NCBI GenBank assembly: GCA_031370485.1
Contig: JANMQK010000071.1
Span: 1 to 33,348 of the forward strand
Direction of reading: 5' to 3'
Length of the DNA: 33,348 nt
Source of the DNA: JANMQK01 sp031370485
Lineage (GTDB): Bacteria > Acidobacteriota > Polarisedimenticolia > Gp22-AA2
The first letter of the stretch is position 1. Each line of letters opens with the position of its first letter. A program made the translations under genes and the position numbers. Below are positions 7,946-15,984 of this stretch, in pieces. The notes below the pieces were generated by a model. It searched no databases and was not told the DNA's origin. It saw only the letters and a program-made list of their open reading frames with translations.

Positions 7946-8866
7946 TTAGACGGCGGTAAGCCAGTGATGCCGGTCGGCCCTGGCGCCGGAGACCAGGGCC
8001 ATGTACTCCGCCTGCAGCCGGGCGGTGACGTCGCCGCGAGCGCCTTTGCCCACGGCGACGCGGTCAACGCTGCGGATGGGAGTAACCTCGGCGGCCGTGC
8101 CGACGAGGAAGGCCTCGTCTGCGATGTAGAGCATTTCCCGGGGGATGCTCCGCTCGACGACCTCGATACCCATCTCCCGGGCCAGGAGGAGGATGGAGGC
8201 GCGGGTGATGCCGGGCAGGACCGCCGCGGTCAGCGGCGGCGTGTAGAGGATGCCCTTCCTGACGAGGAAGATGTTCTCCCCGCTCCCCTCGCTGACGAAG
8301 CCGGTTGTGTCGAGGGCGATTCCCTCGGCGTAGCCGTTGACCAGGGCCTCCATCTTGATGAGTTGCGAGTTCATGTAGTTGGCGCTGGCCTTCGCCATGG
8401 CCGGCAGGGTGTCGGGGGCCTCGCGGCGCCAGGAGGACACCATGACGTCCACCCCCTTCGCGGCGGCGTCCTTCCCCAGGTAGGCGCCCCAGGGCCACAC
8501 CGCAATCGCCACGTCGATCGGGCAGGGGAACGGGTCGACACCGAGCGACTCGTACCCGCGGTAGGCCAGCGGGCGCACGTAGCAGGCGCTCATGCCGTTC
8601 ACCCGGATCGTCTCGAGGATCGCGTTCTCGATCTCCGCGCGCTCCCAGGGGACCTCCATCCGGTAGATGCGGCAGCCGTCGAAGAGCCGATCGACGTGAT
8701 CGCGCAGGCGGAAGACGGCGGGGCCGCGGGGGGTCGTGTAGCAGCGTATCCCCTCGAAGATGCAGGAGGCGTAGTGGACGACGTGCGCGAGCACATGCAC
8801 CGTGGCCTGGTCCCACGGGACCATCCGTCCGTTCATCCAGATTTTTTCGCTCTTGGCAAAGGCCAT
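7946..8866 (-). CDS. ilvE: branched-chain amino acid aminotransferase (class IV PLP)
   Basis: 306 residues, the expected size for fold-type IV transaminases. The enzyme transfers the amino group between glutamate and the 2-oxo acids of Val, Leu and Ile in the cytoplasm. The N-terminus carries IWMNGRMVPWDQATVHVLAH and FEGIRCY (Arg41 for the substrate carboxylate). The PLP Lys is probably K159 in AKASANYMNSQ, and GIALDTTGFVSEGSGENIF plus TPPLTAAVLPGITR follow. ATG at 8864-8866 has GGGGAG 6 bases upstream. The gene stands alone, with a promoter overlapping the end of prmA and a second promoter (for pilT) starting soon after its stop. D-amino-acid or ADC lyase-type relatives share the fold, but the ANYMNSQ and EGSGEN context favours IlvE. 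Confidence 0.9.
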   Translation of the reverse strand: MAFAKSEKIWMNGRMVPWDQATVHVLAHVVHYASCIFEGIRCYTTPRGPAVFRLRDHVDRLFDGCRIYRMEVPWERAEIENAILETIRVNGMSACYVRPLAYRGYESLGVDPFPCPIDVAIAVWPWGAYLGKDAAAKGVDVMVSSWRREAPDTLPAMAKASANYMNSQLIKMEALVNGYAEGIALDTTGFVSEGSGENIFLVRKGILYTPPLTAAVLPGITRASILLLAREMGIEVVERSIPREMLYIADEAFLVGTAAEVTPIRSVDRVAVGKGARGDVTARLQAEYMALVSGARADRHHWLTAV

Positions 8867-8931
8867 CCGCGTCTCCCCGGCGGGGCGCTGCAGTGACTCG
8901 TGCGCGGCGTGCAGGGCTGTCGGAACGCGGG

Positions 8932-8961
8932 AGTATAAAGCACGGCTCCGAAGCGAATCAA
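8932..8961 (-). promoter_or_regulatory. sigma-70-type promoter of ilvE
   Basis: Minus strand TTGATT (8956-8961), 18-base spacer, TATACT (8932-8937). The -35 overlaps the prmA stop codon (8958-8960). The predicted start near 8925 gives a leader of about 60 bases; no attenuator peptide or riboswitch fold was recognised in it. Confidence 0.65.
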
Positions 8962-9908
8962 GCGCGCCGCGCGGGGAGGCGTTTGTCCCGCGCGGGGCGC
9001 GACATCAGGAGGGCCGACCAGGGGCGGGTCCTGAGCCGCCGGAACACCCGCAGCCCGAGACGGGCGGCCTGCCTGGTGATCGCCGGCTCGTCGTCGACGA
9101 GGATGCCGGAGAGGACGACCCGGCCGCCCGGCGCCAGTCCCCGCGCGATATCGGGCAGGATCCGGGCGATGCAGGACGCCCCGATGTTCACCAGCGCCAG
9201 GTCGTAGAGCCGGCGGGCGCAGGCGCGCCCGGCATCGCAGCGGCTCAGGGTCACCGCGCTCCCGAGCCGGTTGTCGTGCAGGTTGGCGCGCGCCACCTGC
9301 AGCGCCACGGGGTCGTTGTCCACCGCGCGCACCGGTCCCGCGCCGAGCCGGGCCGCGGCCATCGCCAGGATGCCAGTGCCGGTCCCGAGGTCGAGCACGC
9401 GATCGCCCGGGAGAAGGTGCGCCTCGAGGAGGCGAAGGGACATGCGGGTGGAGGCGTGCTCGCCGGTGCCGAACGCCTGCCCGAACCGGACGCCGATCCG
9501 CCTCCGGCCGCCTGTCCGGGGCGGGTGGCAGCCCCGGGGCACGATCAGAAGGCTCCGCCCGATCCGCATCGGCTTGAGAGAGCGCTGCCACACCTCGGCC
9601 CAGCGCCGGTCCCGCACGACGGAGAGGCGCGACCCGCCCCCGGGGCGGATCCCCGCCACGGCGAGCGCGCGACCGAGCCGGATCTCCAGCGGACGCCGCG
9701 CGGCCCGGCCCGGAAAGTAGGCCCGCAGCTCCAGGCGCCGCGGCCCCTGGCCACGGACGGCGGGCAGCACTTCGACACCGAGGCAACCCGCCTCCCAGAA
9801 CGCCGACACCGCGGTCTCCTCGCGCTCGGACGGAATCACGAGACGCGCGGCGTAGTACCGTTCCGGCCCGGGCCGGGCCCGGACGTCAGGAGAGGATGTC
9901 CTTGACAC
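8958..9908 (-). CDS. prmA: ribosomal protein L11 methyltransferase
   Basis: 316 residues; PrmA trimethylates ribosomal protein L11 with SAM. A divergent N-terminal substrate-recognition domain (1-100) precedes the catalytic domain, with FGTGEHASTRMSLRLLE (146 onward), the SAM loop VLDLGTGTGILAMAAARLGA (G175-G179) and acidic VDNDP (about 196-200). The usual NI(L/V)A after strand 4 reads LVNIGA. It is the last gene of hrcA-grpE-dnaK-dnaJ-prmA, a position also known from Bacillus, which supports the name over other methyltransferases. Start is GTG at 9906-9908, overlapping the last 23 bases of dnaJ, with GAGGGA 11 bases upstream; no better start exists before the conserved region. The N-terminal third is Arg-rich and less conserved. 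Confidence 0.87.
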   Translation of the reverse strand: MSRTSSPDVRARPGPERYYAARLVIPSEREETAVSAFWEAGCLGVEVLPAVRGQGPRRLELRAYFPGRAARRPLEIRLGRALAVAGIRPGGGSRLSVVRDRRWAEVWQRSLKPMRIGRSLLIVPRGCHPPRTGGRRRIGVRFGQAFGTGEHASTRMSLRLLEAHLLPGDRVLDLGTGTGILAMAAARLGAGPVRAVDNDPVALQVARANLHDNRLGSAVTLSRCDAGRACARRLYDLALVNIGASCIARILPDIARGLAPGGRVVLSGILVDDEPAITRQAARLGLRVFRRLRTRPWSALLMSRPARDKRLPARRA

Positions 9909-11001
9909 GCTCGACGATGTCCCTCGGAGCCGACTCGCCCGGGGCTTCCATCTCCCGCAGCTTCTCGAAGAGCTCGCGCTGCTTGCGGGTCAGCCGCTCC
10001 GGGATGCGCACCGCGACGGTGACGTGCAGGTCCCCCTTCGGCCCTCCGCCCGGCCTCGGCAACCCCGACCCGCGCAGCGTGAGGGTCGTGCCGCTCTGGA
10101 TGCCCGGAGGAACGGCGAATTCTTCCTCGTGCGCCAGCCCGGGGATCCGCAGCTCGGCCCCGAGCGCCGCCTGGGAGATCGTGACCGGGATTTCGCAGAG
10201 AAGGTCCGCGCCGTCGCGGCGGAAGACCGGGTGATCCTTGACGTGGATCACGATGTAGAGGTCCCCCGCGCGGCCTCCCTGCAGCCCTCCCTCCCCTTCC
10301 CCGGCGACCCGCAGCTGGTTCCCGGTGTCGACCCCGGCGGGGATGCGCAGCGTGATCGTGTGCACCCGCCGGCGCCTCCCCTCGCCGTGGCAGGTGTCGC
10401 AAGGGTCCTTGATCGTCTGACCCCGGCCGCCGCACTCGGGACAGGTGCGGCTGAGGGTGAAAAACCCCTGCCGAGCGACGATCTGTCCCCGGCCGCCGCA
10501 CCGGCGGCAGGTGGCCCGGGCGCCCCCCTTGGCCCCGCTGCCGGAGCACTCGGCGCAGGTCTCGAGGCGCGGTATGGGGATCTCCTTCTCCGCCCCCTGC
10601 GCCGCCTCGAGAAACTCGATCTCGAGGTCATACCTCAGATCCGAGCCGCGCTGCGACGCGGATCGCGCCCGCTGACGGCCGCCGAACAGGTCCCCCATCG
10701 AGAAACCGAACACGCTGCCGAGGACGTCCTCGAAGTCGGCGAACACCTCGGCGCCCCCGGCAAACGGATCGAAGCCTCCGGAGGGCACGTGGCCGAACCG
10801 GTCATAGGCGGCCCGCTTCTCCGGGTCGGCCAGGACCGCGTAGGCCTCCGCCGCCTCCTTGAACTGCTCCTCGGCTTCCTTGTTGCCCGGGTTCCGGTCG
10901 GGGTGATGCTTCATCGCCAGCCTGCGGTAGGCCTTCTTGATGTCGGCCTCCTGCGCGTCCCTGGCGACTCCAAAGATCTCGTAATAGTCGCGCTTCTTCA
11001 A
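9886..11001 (-). CDS. dnaJ: chaperone DnaJ (Hsp40, class A)
   Basis: 371 residues. J domain 4-70 with the HPD motif at 33-35, which stimulates DnaK ATPase; a Gly/Phe-rich linker (about 70-118); then four zinc repeats CAECSGSG (149), CRRCGGRG (165), CPECGGRG (187) and CDTCHGEG (201); then the C-terminal substrate-binding domains and a helical dimer end. The start is a TTG at 10999-11001, with GGAGGGG 7 bases upstream and MKKRDYYEIFGV immediately matching the family N-terminus. It follows dnaK after a 115-base gap rich in inverted repeats. The zinc repeats are complete, so this is a full DnaJ rather than CbpA or DjlA. Confidence 0.95.
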   Translation of the reverse strand: MKKRDYYEIFGVARDAQEADIKKAYRRLAMKHHPDRNPGNKEAEEQFKEAAEAYAVLADPEKRAAYDRFGHVPSGGFDPFAGGAEVFADFEDVLGSVFGFSMGDLFGGRQRARSASQRGSDLRYDLEIEFLEAAQGAEKEIPIPRLETCAECSGSGAKGGARATCRRCGGRGQIVARQGFFTLSRTCPECGGRGQTIKDPCDTCHGEGRRRRVHTITLRIPAGVDTGNQLRVAGEGEGGLQGGRAGDLYIVIHVKDHPVFRRDGADLLCEIPVTISQAALGAELRIPGLAHEEEFAVPPGIQSGTTLTLRGSGLPRPGGGPKGDLHVTVAVRIPERLTRKQRELFEKLREMEAPGESAPRDIVERVKDILS

Positions 11002-11116
11002 CGCCTTGCCCCTCCGCCACCGGACGCCGCCTCGGCGCGCGCGCGCGGGCGGACCCGCCCGCGACCGCCCGTGCGGGCCCGTCCGTCCTCGATATTATGA
11101 CCCGGATCGCTCCGGT
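11002..11116 (-). other. dnaK-dnaJ intercistronic region with two hairpins
   Basis: Right after the dnaK stop, CCGGA/TCCGG (11102-11115) can fold around a GCGA tetraloop on the mRNA. Further down, GCGGGCGG/CCGCCCGC (11045-11062) forms an 8-bp stem with a 2-base loop. Neither is followed by a U tract. A CATAATA sequence near 11093-11099 could be a weak internal -10 but has no matching -35. In other bacteria processing or stem-loops between these genes set the DnaK:DnaJ ratio; that role here is inference. Confidence 0.35.
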
Positions 11117-12979
11117 TCAGGATTCCCTGGGTGGAGAGCCCCCGGCCCCCGTGCTCCCTCCGGGGACGCCCGGGGATGGCTGGTAGAGGATCACTTCCGT
11201 GAGAATCTGCGACGCTTCCCCGAGTTTCTCGAGGGATGCGCTGCACTCGGAGATGTTGGCGGAGGCCAGTGCCTTGCGCGCCGCGTCCAGGATCTTCTTG
11301 ACCTCCGTCCGCTTCTCCTCGTCGAGCAGGTTCCCGAACTCGGCGAAGGACCGCATGTTCGATTCGAGCAGTCCTTCGACACGGGCCTGGATCTTGTAGA
11401 GCGCCGCCTTCTTCTTGTCCACCTCGGCGTTGGTCTTGGCGTCATCAATCATCTCGTTGACTTCGCGCTCGCTCAACCCTCCCGAGGGGGTCACGGCGAT
11501 CTTCTGCTCCTTTCTCGTCGCCATGTCGCGGGCCGAAACGTTGACGATGCCGTTGCTGTCGATGTCGAACGTCACCTCGATCTGCGGCACGCCCTTCGGC
11601 GCCGCCGGGATGCCGACCATCTCGAACCGGCCGAGCGACTTGTTGAAGGCCGACACCTCGCGCTCCCCCTGCAGCACGTTCACTTCGACCTTCGACTGGT
11701 TGTCGACGACGGTCGTGAAAATCTTCGCCTTGCGGGTCGGGATCGTGGTGTTCCTCTCGATCAGCTTCGTGAACATGCCGCCGCGGGTCTCGATGCCGAG
11801 CGACAGCGGCGTGACGTCGAGGAGGACGAGATCCTTGACGTCCCCCTGGAGGATTCCCGCCTGGATGGCCGCCCCGACGCCGACCACCTCCTCGGGGTTC
11901 TTGTCGCGCGCCGGCTCCTTGCCGAAGATTTCCCGCACCGTGTCGATGACACGCGGCACCCGGGTCATCCCGCCAACCAGGAGAATCTCGTCGACGTCTC
12001 CGGCCTTGAGCCCGGCCAGCGACAGCGCCTCGAGGCACGGCTTGCGCGTGCGCTGCACGAGGTCGTCCGTCAGCTCGTTGAACTTTTCCCGCGTGAGCGC
12101 CACGTTCAGGTGCTTCGGGCCCTTGGCGTCCGCCGAGATGAAGGGCAGGTTGATCTCCGAGCGAACCTCGTGCGACAGCTCGCACTTGGCCTTCTCGCTG
12201 GCCTCCTTGAGCCGCTGGAGCGCCAGCCGGTCCTCGCGGAGCGACACCCCTTCCTTCTTCTCGAACTCCTGGAGGAGCCACTCGAGGATGCGCTGGTCGA
12301 AGTCCTCGCCTCCCAGGAAGGTGTCGCCCGAGGTCGACTTCACCTCGAAAACGCCGGGCCCCAGCTGCAGGATCGACACGTCGAACGTGCCGCCGCCCAG
12401 GTCGTACACCACGATCTTCTTCTCGGCGCCCTCGTTGAGCCGGTACGCCAGCGATGCCGCCGTCGGTTCGTTCAAAATTCGCAGGACCTTGAGCCCGGCG
12501 ATGCGTCCCGCGTCCTTCGTGGCCTGGCGCTGGCTGTCGTCGAAATAGGCCGGCACCGTGATGATCGCCTCGGTCACGTCGGCCTGCAGGAACTCCTCCG
12601 CCATCATCTTGAGGCGCGCCAGGATCATGGCGGAGATCTCCTGGGGGCTGTAGTCGCGGTCGCGCACGCGGATGCGCACGTCCCCGTTGCCGGCCTCGAC
12701 CACCTGGTACGGGACGAACTGCCGGGCCTGCTGGATCTCGGGCGAGCTGAACTTGCGGCCGATGAGGCGCTTCACGGCGTAGACCGTGTTCTTGGGGTTG
12801 GTGACCGCCTGGCGCCTGGCGATCTGGCCGACCAGCTTTTCGCCCCGTTCCGTGAAAGCCACGACGGACGGAGTCGTGCGCGCGCCTTCCTTGTTGGGAA
12901 TGACCGACGGCGTCCCGCCGTCCATCACCGCAACACAGCAGTTGGTCGTGCCGAGGTCGATGCCGATGACCCTACTCAT
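11117..12979 (-). CDS. dnaK: molecular chaperone DnaK (Hsp70)
   Basis: 620 residues. The ATPase domain begins VIGIDLGTTNCCVAVMDGG and contains DLGGGTFDVSILQL (phosphate loop 2) and LLVGGMTRVPRV. The substrate-binding domain starts near DVTPLSLGIETRGG and includes the helical lid. The tail is Gly/Pro/Ser-rich and lacks the EEVKDKK-type end of E. coli DnaK, making the protein slightly shorter than the 638 of that species. ATG at 12977-12979 overlaps the grpE stop by 8 bases and has GGAGGGGC about 6 bases upstream; longer readings run back into grpE and are rejected. Works with the neighbouring GrpE (nucleotide exchange) and DnaJ (ATPase stimulation), controlled by HrcA/CIRCE upstream. Confidence 0.98.
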   Translation of the reverse strand: MSRVIGIDLGTTNCCVAVMDGGTPSVIPNKEGARTTPSVVAFTERGEKLVGQIARRQAVTNPKNTVYAVKRLIGRKFSSPEIQQARQFVPYQVVEAGNGDVRIRVRDRDYSPQEISAMILARLKMMAEEFLQADVTEAIITVPAYFDDSQRQATKDAGRIAGLKVLRILNEPTAASLAYRLNEGAEKKIVVYDLGGGTFDVSILQLGPGVFEVKSTSGDTFLGGEDFDQRILEWLLQEFEKKEGVSLREDRLALQRLKEASEKAKCELSHEVRSEINLPFISADAKGPKHLNVALTREKFNELTDDLVQRTRKPCLEALSLAGLKAGDVDEILLVGGMTRVPRVIDTVREIFGKEPARDKNPEEVVGVGAAIQAGILQGDVKDLVLLDVTPLSLGIETRGGMFTKLIERNTTIPTRKAKIFTTVVDNQSKVEVNVLQGEREVSAFNKSLGRFEMVGIPAAPKGVPQIEVTFDIDSNGIVNVSARDMATRKEQKIAVTPSGGLSEREVNEMIDDAKTNAEVDKKKAALYKIQARVEGLLESNMRSFAEFGNLLDEEKRTEVKKILDAARKALASANISECSASLEKLGEASQILTEVILYQPSPGVPGGSTGAGGSPPRES

Positions 12980-13676
12980 TGTTCCGCCCCTCCGTCTCCG
13001 AAGTTCCACTGCCGGGCTTGTCCCCCGAGGCCACCTTGACAAGGGCCGGCCGCAGCAGCCTGTCGTGCAGCAAGTAGCCTTTCTGCATCTCTTCGAGAAT
13101 GATCCCCTTCTCGAAGCCGTCGGCATCCACCATCTCGACGGCCTCGTGCAGGCGCGGGTCGAAGTGCGCGCCGAGCGCTTCGACCGTCACGAGCCCCATC
13201 TGGGTCATGACATCAAGGAACTGCTGGTGGACGAGGCTCACACCGCGGCGCAGCGGGTCGGTCGACCCTTCGCTGCTCCTGAGGGCCCGCTCCAGGTTGT
13301 CGAAGACCGGGAGAAGCCGGGAGACGATGGCGGTGGTGGCCGACCCGTAGGCCTGCTGGCCATCGCGCTCGGCCCGCTTGCGGTAGTTCTCGAACTCCGC
13401 CTGCTTGCGGAGCAGCAGATCGTGATAGCGATTCTTTTCGAGGAGGGTTTCCCTGAGTTCGCGGATCACCCCGTCCGGGTCCGGCCCGGAATCGCTGTCC
13501 GGGCGCTCGGAGGAGGATGGAACAGGCTCCTCTCCGGCGTTCTCGGTCTCGTTGACCCCGACCACTTCGAGGATCTCGACCGAATCGTCGGAGTCGGACG
13601 TCGCCTCGGCGGAGTCGTCCGCCTCCTCGTGCAGCGCCCGATCGGCCGATCCTTTCCTCTTTCCGCGCGTGGGCAT
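12972..13676 (-). CDS. grpE: nucleotide exchange factor GrpE
   Basis: 234 residues, longer than the usual 190-200 because of an acidic, Ser/Asp/Glu-rich N-terminal 70 residues that look disordered. Then comes a long coiled coil (LLEKNRYHDLLLRKQAEFEN, YRKRAERD) for dimer formation and the beta-wing domain with FDPRLHEAV and the C-terminal VKVASG. It releases ADP from DnaK. ATG at 13674-13676; only a weak GGGGGT precedes it. It lies 23 bases after hrcA and overlaps dnaK by 8 bases, so it belongs to the CIRCE-controlled message. Confidence 0.95.
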   Translation of the reverse strand: MPTRGKRKGSADRALHEEADDSAEATSDSDDSVEILEVVGVNETENAGEEPVPSSSERPDSDSGPDPDGVIRELRETLLEKNRYHDLLLRKQAEFENYRKRAERDGQQAYGSATTAIVSRLLPVFDNLERALRSSEGSTDPLRRGVSLVHQQFLDVMTQMGLVTVEALGAHFDPRLHEAVEMVDADGFEKGIILEEMQKGYLLHDRLLRPALVKVASGDKPGSGTSETEGRNNE

Positions 13677-13699
13677 ACGACCCCCGGCGGGAATATAGG

Positions 13700-14779
13700 T
13701 TAGCCGGTGTGGCGGGTCAACAAAGTGGAGAAAAGCCGGGAGATATAGTCAACGAGGGCCACGGTCCGGTCGTATTCCATGCGGGTCGGGCCGAGGATCC
13801 CCAGCCACCCGCTGGCGCCGTCCTCCCGTCGGTAGGGGGAGGCCACCAGGGACAGCTGCCCCAGGACGGGGTCGGCGGTCTCCGACCCGATAAACACCCG
13901 CACGCCCCCCTGGTCGAGGCACCGGTCGAGGAGCTTCACCAGGCGGTGCTTCTCCTCGAACGTGGCAAACAGGCTGCGCATCGTCTCGACATCCGACAGC
14001 TCGGGGTGCTTCATGATGTTCGTCGTGCCGTCGAGGACGACCTTGCGCTCCTGCGACTCGGCGTCGAAGTACCGCGTGGCCAGTGTCACGGCGTTTTTCA
14101 GGAGCGAGTCGAAGGCGGCCTTTTCCTCCGCCATCAGCCGCACGAGGCGGAGCCTGATGTCGCTGAGGGTCGCGCCGGCGAACTCCGTCACCAGGTAGCG
14201 GCCGGCCCGATCCAGATCGGCCTGCGCGTAGTCCTCCTCGGTGTCGAGCACGCGATGGCTGACGGACTCGGTCGTGTCGACGAGGACGACCAGGATGCGG
14301 CGCTTGCTGAGCCTGAGGAATTCCACGTACTTCAGCACGGCGTCCGAGGGGGGTGGCGAGAGGATGTAGCCCACCATGCTCGTCAGCCGGGACAGAAGCC
14401 GCGGGATCTCCTCCATCGCCTCGCCGAACTCCCCGCCGACCTTCGACATCCGCGCGTCGATGACCGAGCGCTCGCGCGCTCCCAGGTTCGCGGCCGGCAG
14501 GAGCGTGTCGACGTAGTAGCGGTATCCCTTGTCGGTTGGAACCCGTCCGGCGGAGGTGTGCGGCTGGACCAGGTAGCCCATCTCCTCGAGGTCCGCCATG
14601 ACGTTGCGCACGGTGGCGGGGCTCAGGCCCTCCCAGTTCATCTTCGCGATGGTGCGCGACCCGACCGGCTGCCCGGTCATGATGTAGTTCGCGATGATGT
14701 TCCGGAGGATTTCCTGCGATCGGACGTCGAGAGTCCGGTCCGTCCCTCCCGCCTTGCGACTCTTGGCACTCGCCTGCAT
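13700..14779 (-). CDS. hrcA: heat-inducible transcription repressor HrcA
   Basis: 359 residues. The N-terminal winged helix-turn-helix (about 17-95) contains RSQEILRNIIANYIMTGQPV, GSRTIAKM, LSPATVRNVMADLEEMGYL and HTSAGRVPTDKGYRYYVD, all hallmarks of HrcA. A GAF-like dimer domain follows, ending with IGSETADPVLGQLSLVASPY and GILGPTRMEYDRTVALVDYI. HrcA binds CIRCE and blocks chaperone gene transcription when GroE capacity is ample. The ATG at 14777-14779 lies inside the 9-base CIRCE spacer, 8 bases after a TATATT box, so the message appears leaderless and has no ribosome binding site. No later in-frame start exists before the conserved region. First gene of the hrcA-grpE-dnaK-dnaJ-prmA operon. 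Confidence 0.97.
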   Translation of the reverse strand: MQASAKSRKAGGTDRTLDVRSQEILRNIIANYIMTGQPVGSRTIAKMNWEGLSPATVRNVMADLEEMGYLVQPHTSAGRVPTDKGYRYYVDTLLPAANLGARERSVIDARMSKVGGEFGEAMEEIPRLLSRLTSMVGYILSPPPSDAVLKYVEFLRLSKRRILVVLVDTTESVSHRVLDTEEDYAQADLDRAGRYLVTEFAGATLSDIRLRLVRLMAEEKAAFDSLLKNAVTLATRYFDAESQERKVVLDGTTNIMKHPELSDVETMRSLFATFEEKHRLVKLLDRCLDQGGVRVFIGSETADPVLGQLSLVASPYRREDGASGWLGILGPTRMEYDRTVALVDYISRLFSTLLTRHTG

Positions 14780-14789
14780 CGAGTGCCAA
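14763..14789 (-). promoter_or_regulatory. CIRCE operator (HrcA binding site)
   Basis: TTGGCACTC (14763-14771), a 9-base spacer, GAGTGCCAA (14781-14789): a perfect inverted repeat matching the CIRCE consensus TTAGCACTC-N9-GAGTGCTAA except for one symmetric change in each arm. It overlaps the last two bases of the hrcA -10 box and includes the hrcA start codon in its spacer. Bound HrcA would sit across the -10 and the transcription start. Confidence 0.97.
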
Positions 14790-14816
14790 TATAGCGATGA
14801 AATGCTTGTCTGTCAA
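14788..14816 (-). promoter_or_regulatory. sigma-70-type promoter of the hrcA-grpE-dnaK-dnaJ-prmA operon
   Basis: Minus strand TTGACA (14811-14816), 17-base spacer, TATATT (14788-14793): one mismatch to consensus in twelve positions. The -35 overlaps the prfB stop codon (14813-14815). The predicted transcription start is at 14779-14782, on or within three bases of the hrcA ATG. Confidence 0.9.
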
Positions 14817-15959
14817 CCGTTTCGAAGATCCTGCGGGGCGCCCGCGGGCGCCGCGCCGGCGCAGCTGAGCAGGTAGGCACGGATGAATCCGTCGAGGTCG
14901 CCGTTCAGCACGCGGTCGACGTCGCCGACTTCGTGTCCCGTGCGATGGTCCTTGATCAGCCGGTAGGGCTGCAGCACGTAGGAGCGGATCTGGCTGCCGA
15001 AGTCGATGTCCTTCTTGGCGCCTTCCTCGACCTGGCGCTTTTCGTCCCGCTCGCGCAGCGCCAATTCGTAGAGCCGGGCCTTCAGGACCCGCATGGCCAT
15101 CTCGCGGTTGCGATGCTGGGATCGCTCGTTCTGGCAGGAGACCACGATGCCCGTCGGCATGTGGGTGATCCGGACGGCCGAATCGGTGACGTTCACGTGC
15201 TGTCCTCCGGCCCCGCTGCTGCGGTAGGTATCGACGCGGAGGTCTTTCTCCTCGACCGCGATCTCGATCGAGTCCTCGAGGTCCGGGTAGGCGAAAATCG
15301 AGGCGAACGACGTGTGCCGCCGGCCGGAGGCGTCGAAGGGTGAAATCCGCACCAGCCGGTGCACGCCGCTTTCGGCCCGCAGGAAGCCGTAGGCGTTCCT
15401 GCCGCGCACCATCAGGGTGGCGCTCTTGATCCCCGCCTCCTCGCCCCTCTGATAGTCGAGCGCCTCGATCCCGTAACCGTGCCCCTCGGCCCAGCGCATG
15501 TACATCCGGTAGAGCATCTCCGCCCAGTCCTGGGACTCGGTCCCGCCGGCGCCCGCGTGAATCGTCACGATCGCGTTCCCGGCGTCGTGCTCGCCGGTCA
15601 GCATCAAGTCCAGCTCGCGCTCGTCGAGAGCGGAGACCAGGGCGTCCACGGCGGCCTGCAACTCCCCGCCGACAGGCTCCCCTTCGCGCGCCAGCTCGGC
15701 GCACACCTGCGCCTCCTCGAGCTTGTGGTCGAGGGCCCGCTGGGCCTCGATCTCTTCCGTCAGGCGGGTGCGGGACCTCAGTATGGACTGGGCCTGTGCC
15801 TGGTCCTTCCAGAGATCGGGATGGGAGCTTTTCTCTTCGAGTTCCCGGAGCTCGCGGGCGCGCGCCGGCTCATCAAAGATGACCTCGAAGTTCCTGGTGG
15901 CGGGCCGCGAGGGCCTCGACCTTGCGCAACAAATCATCGATCTCGAAGCTGCGGGCCAT
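14813..15959 (-). CDS. prfB: peptide chain release factor 2, with programmed +1 frameshift
   Basis: RF2 reads UGA and UAA. Frame zero starts at ATG 15957-15959 (AGGAG 10 bases upstream) and encodes 28 residues, MARSFEIDDLLRKVEALAAR then HQELRGHL, followed by TGA at 15873-15875. Sliding CTT-T by +1 there continues with DEPARARELREL through 15874-14813, giving 381 residues in all. SPF (206-208) and GGQ (251-253) are present at almost exactly the E. coli positions. The slip site CTT TGA with GAGG just upstream is the classical RF2 autoregulatory signal: low RF2 lets the ribosome shift. The C-terminus is somewhat longer than usual, ending in an Ala/Gly/Pro-rich tail that runs into the hrcA -35. 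Last gene of the recN block, 25 bases after lnt. Not a pseudogene. Confidence 0.95.
15872..15886 (-). promoter_or_regulatory. RF2 programmed +1 frameshift site
   Basis: Minus strand GAGG (15883-15886), four bases, CTT (15876-15878), TGA (15873-15875), then a second TGA in frame zero. The arrangement matches the E. coli prfB site (Shine-Dalgarno-like element just before CUU UGA); here the base after UGA is U, not C, and two stops stand in tandem. Confidence 0.95.
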
Positions 15960-15984
15960 CGGCCGGGGTCTCCTGCGCGCGGGT

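Noticed and set aside
13749..15704. 651-codon minus-strand frame across hrcA and prfB
   Set aside because: Alternative frame of two well-supported genes; the translation is Arg/Gly-rich low-complexity sequence.
14813..15959. prfB as a frameshifted pseudogene
   Set aside because: The break is the exact CTT TGA slip site with an upstream GAGG at the family position, and all functional motifs follow.
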